Both the position numbers and the translations under genes were made by a program. A DNA stretch of 9,024 nt from Eubacteriaceae bacterium UBA1433 (GTDB lineage: Bacteria > Bacillota > Clostridia > Eubacteriales > UBA1433), in assembly GCA_002329295.1 (NCBI GenBank), contig DCTT01000003.1:1-9024 (forward strand), written 5' to 3'. Under the pieces are notes generated by a model. The model was not told the origin of the DNA and made no database searches. It saw nothing but the letters and a program-made list of their open reading frames with translations. Below, in pieces: positions 1 through 4,841 of this stretch (its first letter is position 1; each line of letters starts with the position of its first letter).

Positions 1-15
1 GTTTTATGAATGTTT

Positions 16-23
16 AAAGGAGG
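16..23 (+). promoter_or_regulatory. Ribosome binding site of the lipoprotein gene
   Basis: AAAGGAGG lies 7 bases before the ATG at 31. It decides the start: an in-frame ATG at 10 lies upstream of this site and would leave the signal peptide with an unlikely extension. Confidence 0.9.
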
Positions 24-30
24 TAAAAAC

Positions 31-450
31 ATGAAAAAGTTTGCAGTTGTTATTATCTGCATCCTGCTCATAGCAGGGCTCGTTGCCTGTGGCGGCAAAG
101 CCGGTGACTCCGCTGCTGAGAAAAATCCGTATAATCTGGACTACGAATCCACCGAGATTCAGCCCATGTCGGACGAGAAAGCATCTGTAGATACCTTAAG
201 AGAGGCTGCGAAGGAATGGCTTGAAGGACGTCAAATATTTGCCGGAACCAAGTTCGCCGACTACACCTATGAAGATGTCGCAAAGCATATCGGGGTCGAT
301 GCCACTTACTATTATTATAATAAACAATGGCCCGGTCGTACGTACGTATGGGAAGCCGAAGACGACAACAACCAATCGTTCGCTATCGTGCTCAGCGAAA
401 GGGGCGGCGTTTGGAAATTGGATGCTGCTACACAAAGTTTGTTGGAGTAA
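31..450 (+). CDS. Small secreted lipoprotein of unknown function
   Basis: This encodes a 139-residue protein starting MKKFAVV. The N-terminus is a lipoprotein signal peptide: two lysines, a hydrophobic stretch at about residues 4-16, then a lipobox L17-V18-A19-C20 followed by two glycines. It should therefore be diacylglyceryl-modified at Cys20, cut by signal peptidase II, and tethered to the outer face of the membrane. After a polar, acidic linker (about 23-55) comes a small domain with a YTYEDV stretch, a YYYY run near residue 95, and a WEAEDDNN...IVLSERGGVWKL segment. That pattern of short helix, then beta strands with W/Y residues, resembles in outline small SmpA/BLIP-like lipoprotein folds; this is only a resemblance. 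The next gene is a DUF1508 protein 84 bases downstream with its own likely promoter. I do not recognise a family name. The CDS call is strong; the function is unknown. Confidence 0.88.
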   Translation: MKKFAVVIICILLIAGLVACGGKAGDSAAEKNPYNLDYESTEIQPMSDEKASVDTLREAAKEWLEGRQIFAGTKFADYTYEDVAKHIGVDATYYYYNKQWPGRTYVWEAEDDNNQSFAIVLSERGGVWKLDAATQSLLE

Positions 451-453
451 TTA

Positions 454-482
454 TTGCATTCACCGGTATTATCGATTATAAC
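454..482 (+). promoter_or_regulatory. Candidate sigma-A promoter for the DUF1508 gene
   Basis: TTGCAT (454-459) and TATAAC (477-482) are separated by exactly 17 bases, each one or two mismatches from consensus. The start point would fall near 489, giving a leader of about 45 bases that contains the palindrome GTCACGTGAC. Confidence 0.5.
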
Positions 483-499
483 TAATGTATAGATTCATT

Positions 500-509
500 G
501 TCACGTGAC
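500..509 (+). promoter_or_regulatory. Perfect 10-bp palindrome GTCACGTGAC in the leader of the DUF1508 gene
   Basis: GTCACGTGAC reads the same on both strands and stands just downstream of the predicted start point and 11 bases before the GGAGG ribosome binding site (521-525). It could be an operator half-site pair for a dimeric regulator; no regulator in the window can be assigned to it. A ten-base palindrome can also occur by chance. Confidence 0.3.
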
Positions 510-534
510 TTTATGATACGGGAGGTATATTATT

Positions 535-912
535 ATGGGAAAATATCAAATTAAAACCACAAGGAATGGCTCCGGCTTCGTCTTTAATCTCAAAGCGACA
601 AACGGTCAAGTAATCGCTACATCCGAGGTTTATAACACTCTGGAGTCTTGCAAAAATGGCATTAACAGCGTCAGCGTCAATGCTCCGGTAGCCAATCTTG
701 AAGACCAGACGGTTTCCGGTTTCAAAGTGGAAACAAATCCGAAATTCGAGATTTATACAGACAAAGCCGGCGAATTTCGTTTCCGTCTGAAGGCGAGAAA
801 CGGAGAGATTATAGCAGTCAGTGAGGGTTACTCAGCTATGGCAGGTTGCCTAAACGGTATAGAATCAGTACGTAAGAATGCAGTAGATCCGGAAATTGAG
901 ATGGAAGAATAA
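535..912 (+). CDS. Tandem DUF1508 (YegP/UPF0339-like) domain protein
   Basis: A 125-residue protein made of two copies of the DUF1508 domain, at about residues 1-52 and 66-118. Both copies show the family pattern: an opening beta strand (KYQIKT; KFEIYT), then F.L.A.NG..I..SE.Y, a conserved cysteine (C39 and C104 by position in the repeats) and GI.SV..NA (GINSVSVNA; GIESVRKNA). The domain is a small beta-rich unit, usually found doubled in bacteria; its biochemical role is not established. There is no signal peptide or membrane segment, so it should be cytoplasmic. The start is fixed by GGAGG at 521-525, nine bases before the ATG. The gene has its own probable promoter, is followed directly by a strong terminator, and so is likely a single-gene unit behind the lipoprotein gene. 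The acidic C-terminal tail ends EIEMEE. Confidence 0.93.
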   Translation: MGKYQIKTTRNGSGFVFNLKATNGQVIATSEVYNTLESCKNGINSVSVNAPVANLEDQTVSGFKVETNPKFEIYTDKAGEFRFRLKARNGEIIAVSEGYSAMAGCLNGIESVRKNAVDPEIEMEE

Positions 913-932
913 TCTCTATTTCTCAAATTGAC

Positions 933-965
933 AAATAACCGGCTGTTTCCAGCCGGTTATTTTTT
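933..965 (+). terminator. Rho-independent terminator after the DUF1508 gene
   Basis: A perfect 13-bp stem (933-945 with 950-962) around the loop TTTC, GC-rich in its upper half, runs into a T tract ending at 965. It starts 20 bases after the stop codon. The reverse strand has only a short T run, so it acts mainly on plus-strand transcription. Confidence 0.93.
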
Positions 966-979
966 ACGGTTTTATCTAA

Positions 980-997
980 TCAGATTGTTTAATCTGA
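980..997. repeat. Short perfect hairpin TCAGATT-GTTT-AATCTGA
   Basis: Seven-base arms (980-986 and 991-997) flank a four-base loop, 15 bases after the terminator. There is no T tract on either side. It lies where the decayed DnaC-like gene runs out, so it may mark an old junction; nothing more can be said. Confidence 0.45.
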
Positions 998-1005
998 ATT
1001 ACAAT

Positions 1006-1405
1006 TTAATACCTGGCCTCTTTTGCCCCATTATAAAACATTTGCTTGCAATGACAGAAATTATTAAAATATTTAATTTGACACCCTATAAGCATTTGAG
1101 ATCTTGTCATAAAAATAGAAGTCGTCCAGCTTATAGCCGTATTGAATGCATGATATAAAGCACATTTCTTTAAGATTCGCTATATGCTGTCTTTCCTCTC
1201 TTTGTTTTTTTCTCTCGTTCTCTTCTCGTTCGCACCTACACTGGTTTCTTGAGATAAATTTTTGATTTAAGACTTCAAACAAACTCCCATCAAGCCTTTC
1301 ATTACATTTCTTGCAGTAAATATGTCCGTCTTTTTCATAGCTCTCATCGGGGTTGTACGAATGGTCAATCCCGCTTATTTTTGCTGCCGCTTTTTCCATA
1401 CTCAT
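1006..1405 (-). pseudogene. Truncated, frameshifted DnaC-like helicase loader remnant
   Basis: The intact part (1073-1405) would make 110 residues. It has the N-terminal region typical of DnaC/IstB-like loaders of Firmicute mobile elements: a zinc-binding CxxC...CxC set (C31, C34, C56, C58), then a long charged helix rich in E, R and K (about 59-80). Family members continue into an AAA+ ATPase domain with Walker A and B motifs; here the frame stops at 1073-1075, before any Walker motif. Reading the next frame from 1080 gives KYFNNF...QMFYNGAK down to the stop at 1006-1008, which resembles the short motif that precedes Walker A in these loaders (K-Y-x-x-N-F...M..N...). This suggests one frameshift near 1080 followed by loss of the rest of the gene. 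The start ATG at 1405 overlaps the stop of the repA remnant as ATGA, so the two were once translationally coupled. It cannot be a working loader. Confidence 0.72.
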
Positions 1406-1794
1406 AGATGTTCTCCTTTGTCGTATTCCTCGATTGTAGGAATTACGCTCTTTTTCTCATTTCCTTTATCTTTCAAATACCAAGATAGGATTGTTGCCGC
1501 ATGTTCTTCTCCTCCGGTATTTCTGTCAAGCTCCGCCATAATCTTCACGGCAGTTTTATTGGAACAGCCGAATTTCTCTTGTATTTCCTCAAACGTGAAG
1601 ATGATATAGACTCTGCCGTATTCATCAATCCAACCTTTTTTAAGCGAAAGCGTAATCCTATGAAAGAAGAGGACATATAGAATTTTAACATCACTGGATA
1701 GAGCCTTAAATTTCGGCTCCTCGAAAAACACATGAGGTATCCGATAAAAAAGGAATCTTTCCGCTTCACGATTATAAAAATAGTCAAAGCCCAA
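1402..1794 (-). pseudogene. repA: RepA_N replication initiator, truncated by an internal deletion
   Basis: The 130-residue product opens with a clear RepA_N domain (residues about 4-90): YNREAERFLFYRIP, then FKALSSDVKILYVLFFHR, GWIDEYGRVYIIFTFEEI and KTAVKIMAELD. This winged-helix domain binds the origin of Firmicute theta-replicating plasmids and related conjugative elements. In intact members the text after AELD continues with a short loop (typically GLIE..R.G) and then 150 or more further residues. Here it jumps at about residue 90 into an unrelated, short tail ending in EEYDKGEHL. Since the tail ends in an ATGA overlap with the DnaC-like gene, it is probably the true C-terminus of the original protein, with the middle deleted in frame. 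The start is TTG at 1794, supported by AGGAGG at 1801-1806, six bases away. It is probably non-functional as an initiator, although the DNA-binding domain itself is complete. Confidence 0.78.
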
Positions 1795-1800
1795 AAAACA

Positions 1801-1806
1801 CCTCCT
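1801..1806 (-). promoter_or_regulatory. Ribosome binding site selecting a TTG start for repA
   Basis: On the minus strand AGGAGG is followed by six bases and then TTG at 1794-1792. The next residues, GFDYFYNREAE, match the usual beginning of RepA_N proteins, so the non-standard start is well supported. Confidence 0.8.
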
Positions 1807-1819
1807 CTCATTTGGGCAT

Positions 1820-1941
1820 AAAAAAAGCGGCTGGATTTTTATTTTCTAATCGCTCTAATTTGTTCCGCATTCAATCTTAAGAAACGAGAGGAAGGATTGA
1901 TGTGCCGCTTAAAATTATCCTAAAAATCCGGTCAAAAATCC
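1820..1941 (-). promoter_or_regulatory. Attenuator-like leader of the repA remnant
   Basis: Read on the minus strand, AAGCGGC (1910-1904) can pair with GCCGCTT (1831-1825), which runs into seven Ts (1826-1820), as in an intrinsic terminator with a long 72-base loop; that loop holds a further TCAATC/GATTGA pair. The sequence AAAAATCC (1840-1833), directly before the terminator's 3' arm, can instead pair with GGATTTTT, present twice further upstream (1941-1934 and 1929-1922). Both GGATTTTT copies lie inside a 15-codon leader ORF. Two alternative pairings that compete beside a T tract are the layout of a transcription attenuator. This is inferred from pairing alone. Confidence 0.45.
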
Positions 1942-1962
1942 TAAAATAACTTTAAGCAACAT
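1915..1962 (-). CDS. Possible 15-residue hydrophobic leader peptide
   Basis: ATG at 1962 opens MLLKVILGFLTGFLG and stops with TAA at 1915-1917, five bases before the 5' arm of the terminator-like repeat. The peptide is almost wholly hydrophobic with one lysine. It contains a repeated unit GF-L(T)-GFL, because the DNA holds GGATTTTT twice. Small hydrophobic ORFs (for example DUF3789 proteins) occur near repA in Firmicute elements, and this could be a leader peptide or a shortened relative. There is no good Shine-Dalgarno sequence upstream, which argues against strong translation. An overlapping 31-codon ORF in another frame (1941-2036, minus) starts inside the predicted -10 region and is less likely to be translated. 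Confidence 0.25.
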   Translation of the reverse strand: MLLKVILGFLTGFLG

Positions 1963-1973
1963 ACCAATTTTCG
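1960..1973. repeat. 14-bp direct repeat, copy 1 (CATACCAATTTTCG)
   Basis: CATACCAATTTTCG occurs here and again, exactly, at 2536-2549 in the same orientation. In both copies the repeat begins with the complement of a minus-strand ATG that opens a short ORF. The two copies bracket the promoter end of the repA leader and the hairpin-rich DNA. Confidence 0.6.
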
Positions 1974-2037
1974 AATTTCGTACTTTGTGGAAGCTCTGAA
2001 ACCCTTTTGCTTACTTAAGTTTTTTCTCTTTAGCATT

Positions 2038-2046
2038 ATTATAACA
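2038..2046 (-). promoter_or_regulatory. Extended -10 promoter upstream of the repA leader
   Basis: On the minus strand TGTTATAAT (2046-2038) is a perfect extended -10 element. No good -35 is seen at 17 bases, which extended -10 promoters tolerate. The start point would be near 2031, so the leader ORF, the attenuator-like repeats and repA would all lie on its transcript. Confidence 0.45.
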
Positions 2047-2050
2047 TCCT

Positions 2051-2064
2051 CCTCTTAGAAGAGG
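2051..2064. promoter_or_regulatory. Palindrome CCTCTT-AG-AAGAGG in the -35 region of the repA promoter
   Basis: Perfect six-base arms around two bases, placed directly upstream of the extended -10 element. It is a candidate operator for the element's own repressor. On the minus strand it also contains a GAGGAGG sequence that mimics a ribosome binding site, but the ATG after it lies within the promoter. Confidence 0.35.
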
Positions 2065-2261
2065 TTTAAGATAAAATGCTGCTTTTAGTCATTTCCAAAT
2101 CCGGAAAAGCCCCTAAAATCAATGTTTTATCTGTGTAGCATTTCTCCGACATCAGGGGATAAGTGATTTAAAGTACAACAAATCGGGATTCAGCATTCAT
2201 TTATGTAACGTTTCATTTCTGTATCTCTGTATGCGGATATTCTTTATATGTATGTGCAATG

Positions 2262-2315
2262 AAAACAGGCATCTGTCATTTGAATTATCGACCGACAGGG
2301 GCTTCTTCCTGTTTT
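2262..2315. repeat. Composite inverted repeat, possible structured RNA or terminator
   Basis: The outer arms AAAACAGG (2262-2269) and CCTGTTTT (2308-2315) pair perfectly over eight bases. Inside, CTGTC (2273-2277) pairs with GACAG (2294-2298). On the plus strand the outer 3' arm ends in five Ts (2312-2316), which gives a weak terminator character, but there is no plus-strand gene upstream to terminate. It could equally be the end of an old insertion or a small RNA. Confidence 0.4.
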
Positions 2316-2325
2316 TAAAACTTAT

Positions 2326-2375
2326 AAAAAAAGAATCCCTTGGCTTGAGATAGCTAATCTTTGAAATCAGGGTTC
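2326..2375 (-). terminator. Possible terminator of the phospholipase-like/glycosyltransferase operon
   Basis: On the minus strand GAACCCT (2375-2369) pairs with AGGGATTC (2340-2333) with one bulged base, and the stem runs directly into seven Ts (2332-2326). The loop is long (28 bases) and holds an AGAT/ATCT pair. It lies about 210 bases past the glycosyltransferase stop; no closer T-tailed hairpin is visible. Confidence 0.35.
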
Positions 2376-2421
2376 ATCTCCTAAACTCTGCCTACTGAAT
2401 AATAATCAAATCCCCTGTCTC

Positions 2422-2538
2422 TCATAGTTTGGCAGGATATATGTTAAGCAGATCAAAGAAATAATTTCCCGCAAGAGCATCTTGGAGACGATCCAAGTCC
2501 AAGCTTCGAAACCAGTTCCGCAAACCTGACCCTATCAT
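2422..2538 (-). other. 38-codon ORF of doubtful status
   Basis: ATG at 2538 opens MIGSGLRNWFRSLD and runs to ...LLNIYPAKL, ending with TGA at 2422-2424; the reading continues past the stop as protein-like text (ETGDLIII) before another stop. It has no convincing ribosome binding site. The composition looks more like the worn end of a real protein gene than random AT-rich spacer, but I recognise no family. It begins in the second copy of the 14-bp repeat. Confidence 0.2.
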
Positions 2539-2549
2539 ACCAATTTTCG
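2536..2549. repeat. 14-bp direct repeat, copy 2 (CATACCAATTTTCG)
   Basis: Exact copy of 1960-1973, 576 bases away, 34 bases before the glycosyltransferase stop codon. It could be a trace of a recombination or duplication event; a chance match in AT-rich DNA is not excluded. Confidence 0.6.
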
Positions 2550-2582
2550 TTTTATTCCTCTATTATGTATCAAGCCGACAAT

Positions 2583-3716
2583 TCAATTTTTGCTTGTTCT
2601 ATTGTATATGGTAAAACAATAGTGTTCAACCAATTCACTGAACACGGAATCCCAAGTCTTGGTTAAGGCATATGCCCTACCCTCTGCAGCTAAAGCCTTT
2701 CTTTGATTTTCATCAAGTACAAGTGTGACCATATCCGCACAGAGAGCATCCGCATTACCGCTTTCAAAAGAAAGCCCCGTCTTACCGTGCCGGATATTCT
2801 CTCCCACACCTCCCGCATCTGCACCTAAGACCGCCAAACCCGATGCCATGGCTTCCAAGACCACATTGCCGAAGGTTTCCGTGGCAGAAGGACATACAAA
2901 AACATCCGCAGAAGCATAGGCAACAGCCAAATCTTCTCCCTTTAAAAAACCCGTATAGACCGTATCATAGGGGAGTTTTTTCCTACACAAGTCCAGACAG
3001 GGGCCGTCGCCCGTCATGACCAGGGCTACTTTTTTACCATACATATCATAGAGCTTGCAATAGGCGTCAATCAAAATATCCAAGTTTTTCTCGGCTGCAA
3101 TCCTTCCCACATATGAAAAAACCAGTTTATTTTCCAAGCCATGGGCCTTTCGAAACTCCATACTCCTCTTTGCCGGATTGAACAAATCGGTGTCAACTCC
3201 TCGTGAGAAGCGTGCAATCCTGGAAACACCTATACCTCGGAGTAGCTTTTCGGTACCCGCTGTGGCACAGAGAGTCAGCAAGTTTTTATTATGAAAGCCG
3301 GATATATACGTATCTGCAAAATCCTCCATTATTTCCAAATTATAGTATTTTAAGGATTTGGAAAAATTGGTGGTGTAGGTGGAAACGGAAGGAATTCCAA
3401 ATTTTTTAGCATGGGACACACCGGCTATACCCATACCGAATTCAGTCATATTGTGAACAAGGTCAGGTTGAAATTCTTCAAAGGTCTTGTTTATGCGAAA
3501 AAAGTTCGGAAAGGCCAGTCGACATTCCGGATAGAGAAAAAAATTAATACTGTAGTACTGCTCAACGGTATCGGGCATAGCCAAATCATCATATTTAGGA
3601 GCAAAGACCTTGTATTCTATATTTTTCCTTTGAAAATAATCCATCATCTTCCGCATCGTATTGGTTACCCCGTTGACCTGGGGCAAAAATGTATCTGTAA
3701 ATAGAGCAATTTTCAT
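2583..3716 (-). CDS. GT4-family glycosyltransferase (glycolipid or mannosyl type)
   Basis: The 377-residue protein has the two-domain GT-B layout of family GT4, the full length usual for the family. The N-terminal domain opens MKIALFTDTFLPQVNGV, the acceptor-side glycine-rich start shared with bacterial alpha-glucosyl- and mannosyltransferases that act on diacylglycerol or phosphatidylinositol. The C-terminal domain has SRGVDTDLFNP (171-181), FSYVGRIAAEKN (200-211), the TGDGP loop (235-239) and the donor-binding EX7E pair E280 and E288 in ETFGNVVLE, followed by GGVGENI. There are no signal peptide or transmembrane segments, so it should work at the inner membrane face. The ATG overlaps the stop of the upstream gene by four bases (ATGA), which implies translational coupling. 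Closest in outline to MgtA/YpjH-type enzymes making membrane glycolipids, but the sugar donor and acceptor cannot be fixed from sequence. Confidence 0.92.
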   Translation of the reverse strand: MKIALFTDTFLPQVNGVTNTMRKMMDYFQRKNIEYKVFAPKYDDLAMPDTVEQYYSINFFLYPECRLAFPNFFRINKTFEEFQPDLVHNMTEFGMGIAGVSHAKKFGIPSVSTYTTNFSKSLKYYNLEIMEDFADTYISGFHNKNLLTLCATAGTEKLLRGIGVSRIARFSRGVDTDLFNPAKRSMEFRKAHGLENKLVFSYVGRIAAEKNLDILIDAYCKLYDMYGKKVALVMTGDGPCLDLCRKKLPYDTVYTGFLKGEDLAVAYASADVFVCPSATETFGNVVLEAMASGLAVLGADAGGVGENIRHGKTGLSFESGNADALCADMVTLVLDENQRKALAAEGRAYALTKTWDSVFSELVEHYCFTIYNRTSKN

Positions 3717-4315
3717 TTCGCACCTTCCAATTTTATATAACCCAACTGCCCATAATATACTGATTCATCACAAATTATACTGCCTAACCGGTAATAGACC
3801 ACTGATTGACAAATCAGATTGCAAAGCCTGTAAGCACAAAATAAATCTAAGTCCAAGGAGTGAGGTTGAGAAAAATATTCTTCCCGGGAATTTATGATGG
3901 TCTGCCTGAAATCTCGAACCGGCTCCGACTTGAAAGAAAAAACCTCTTTAAAAAACGAAGACTCCTTTTTCTTATGATGATTGTGGAGTCTTTTCTCGTA
4001 GATTACGTGGCCTATTAAGTTGTGAAACTTTTCTTCTTTGGCATGATACAGACAACAAAAGTCTGATAAAAAATGGCATAAAATGCCTAAACCCTCAGAC
4101 AAGACATTTCTAGTCAAATCCTTTTCTATCAAACAGTCAGTTAAAGTTAAGACCCACTCAAGATAATTGGTCATCATATGGGGTGGCAAGAGAGTCGCCA
4201 GAGCACAATCCGGTTCAATATTTCCGTAGATGAAAGACTTTCGGTCCAACTCCACAACCTCGCTTAGACCTTCATATAGCATACCACCCATTTGCAAATG
4301 TGTTACAATATTCAA
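3713..4315 (-). CDS. Zinc-dependent phospholipase C-like protein
   Basis: From the chosen start this is a 200-residue protein of the zinc-dependent phospholipase C / S1-P1 nuclease-like superfamily. It begins NIVTHLQMGG, with H6 in the usual TH near the N-terminus, then YGNIEPDC with D36, and the core GILCHFLSDFCCLYH with H81, D85 and H91, matching the HxxxD(x)nH zinc-ligand pattern; further histidines (H98, H103, H111, H113, H114) follow. No signal peptide is seen, which is typical of the short uncharacterised clostridial members and unlike secreted alpha-toxin. The start chosen is TTG at 4315, eight bases after GAAAGGA; an upstream in-frame TTG at 4339 has no ribosome binding site and would add MKRERKFA. 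Its stop overlaps the glycosyltransferase start, so the pair likely acts together, plausibly on membrane lipids. The activity itself is inferred. Confidence 0.82.
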   Translation of the reverse strand: MNIVTHLQMGGMLYEGLSEVVELDRKSFIYGNIEPDCALATLLPPHMMTNYLEWVLTLTDCLIEKDLTRNVLSEGLGILCHFLSDFCCLYHAKEEKFHNLIGHVIYEKRLHNHHKKKESSFFKEVFSFKSEPVRDFRQTIINSREEYFSQPHSLDLDLFCAYRLCNLICQSVVYYRLGSIICDESVYYGQLGYIKLEGAK

Positions 4316-4354
4316 AGCAAATTTCCTTTCTCTCTTCAAAGGGTATTTGAATTG

Positions 4355-4384
4355 TTACATATTCATTTTTACATATCTTCATTT
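4355..4384. repeat. Imperfect tandem repeat in the operon leader
   Basis: TTACATATTCATTT (4355-4368) is followed directly by TTACATATCTTCATTT (4369-4384), the same unit with two inserted bases. It falls in the 5' leader of the phospholipase-like gene, about 40-70 bases before the start codon. It may be replication slippage in AT-rich DNA. Confidence 0.5.
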
Positions 4385-4420
4385 GTTTACTGCAAAATTT
4401 ATGTAATTTTTTTGTGAAAA

Positions 4421-4449
4421 ATGATATGTACAACAAAAAAAGTTGTCAA
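4421..4449 (-). promoter_or_regulatory. Sigma-A promoter of the phospholipase-like/glycosyltransferase operon
   Basis: On the minus strand TTGACA (4449-4444), a 17-base spacer, and TATCAT (4426-4421) give one mismatch in twelve to the vegetative consensus. The start point near 4414 leaves a leader of about 100 bases. The spacer contains an ACAAC/GTTGT inverted repeat. Confidence 0.72.
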
Positions 4450-4500
4450 AAGAAGCTCGATAAATGATAAATATAGAAAATGTTGACGAAAAACAGATCA

Positions 4501-4536
4501 AACATGAGCCGACGAAAACATTCATCGGCTCATGTT
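4501..4536 (-). terminator. Strong hairpin, probable terminator or insulator between operons
   Basis: AACATGAGCCGA (4501-4512) and TCGGCTCATGTT (4525-4536) form a perfect 12-bp stem around a 12-base loop. On the minus strand the stem is followed, after seven bases, by a run of five Ts (4496-4492), so the T tract is offset and the terminator imperfect. It lies 52 bases before the -35 of the next operon and would insulate it from transcription of the dehydrogenase operon. Confidence 0.55.
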
Positions 4537-4781
4537 GATTCAATCCGGAGCAGTTCCGGCACATTTTAAAGAAAGCTCTGCGCTTTTGTAACCCCGCTAA
4601 TCAATTCATAGAATTTGTGAAATTAATCTTTGAAAATTTTTCATAAACTGTATCATTATCATTTTTCGTGACTTATTGTTGAAATGCATACTTTGAGAAA
4701 GCTATAAAACACTGTTCTTTGCTTTGTTTTCCCTGCAGTATGAGCACGACATCCTCATCGGAAGAGAAGGAGAAAAGAAAC

Positions 4782-4841
4782 GCCGCTTATACTGTTTTGT
4801 ACGGATAAAACCCCTTGAAATCAAGGCGATCCGAAGGCGGC
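4782..4841. repeat. Three nested inverted repeats in a GC-richer patch
   Basis: GCCGC (4782-4786) pairs with GCGGC (4837-4841); inside it CGGAT (4802-4806) pairs with ATCCG (4829-4833); inside that CCTTG (4813-4817) pairs with CAAGG (4822-4826) around AAAT. All three are perfect and properly nested, so one folded RNA could contain them all on either strand. There is no following T tract. Confidence 0.35.

Larger units (their letters stand above)
2067..2582. other. Gene-free, hairpin-rich stretch between the repA leader and the glycosyltransferase
   Basis: No ORF here has both a ribosome binding site and a recognisable product. Several short inverted repeats stand out: TTTCC/GGAAA near 2090-2106, the composite hairpin at 2262-2315, the terminator-like stem at 2326-2375, and CTTGGA-GACGA-TCCAAG (2481-2497) followed by a second TCCAAG. 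The stretch also holds one copy of a 14-bp repeat shared with the repA leader and a 38-codon minus-strand ORF (2422-2538). It may be decayed mobile-element DNA, or may hold a structured RNA; the sequence alone does not decide. Confidence 0.5.

Noticed and set aside
928..1158. 76-codon plus-strand ORF after the DUF1508 gene
   Set aside because: It begins inside the terminator stem and reads antisense to the DnaC remnant; there is no ribosome binding site.
1322..1609. 95-codon plus-strand ORF across the repA/dnaC remnants
   Set aside because: It lies antisense to clear RepA_N and DnaC-like protein text and its product is a low-complexity S/F/C-rich reading.
1900..1923. Plus-strand mini-ORF MCRLKLS with an AGGAAGG-like site before it
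   Set aside because: No gene follows on the plus strand that it could regulate, and the sequence is explained by the minus-strand leader.
1941..2036. 31-codon minus-strand ORF after a GAGGAGG sequence
   Set aside because: Its ATG lies at or upstream of the start point predicted from the extended -10 element, so the transcript would probably not contain it. It remains possible if another promoter lies further upstream.
4379..4564. 61-codon minus-strand ORF starting MCRNCSGLNQ
   Set aside because: It runs through the strong hairpin and the operon promoter, has no ribosome binding site and has chance-like composition.
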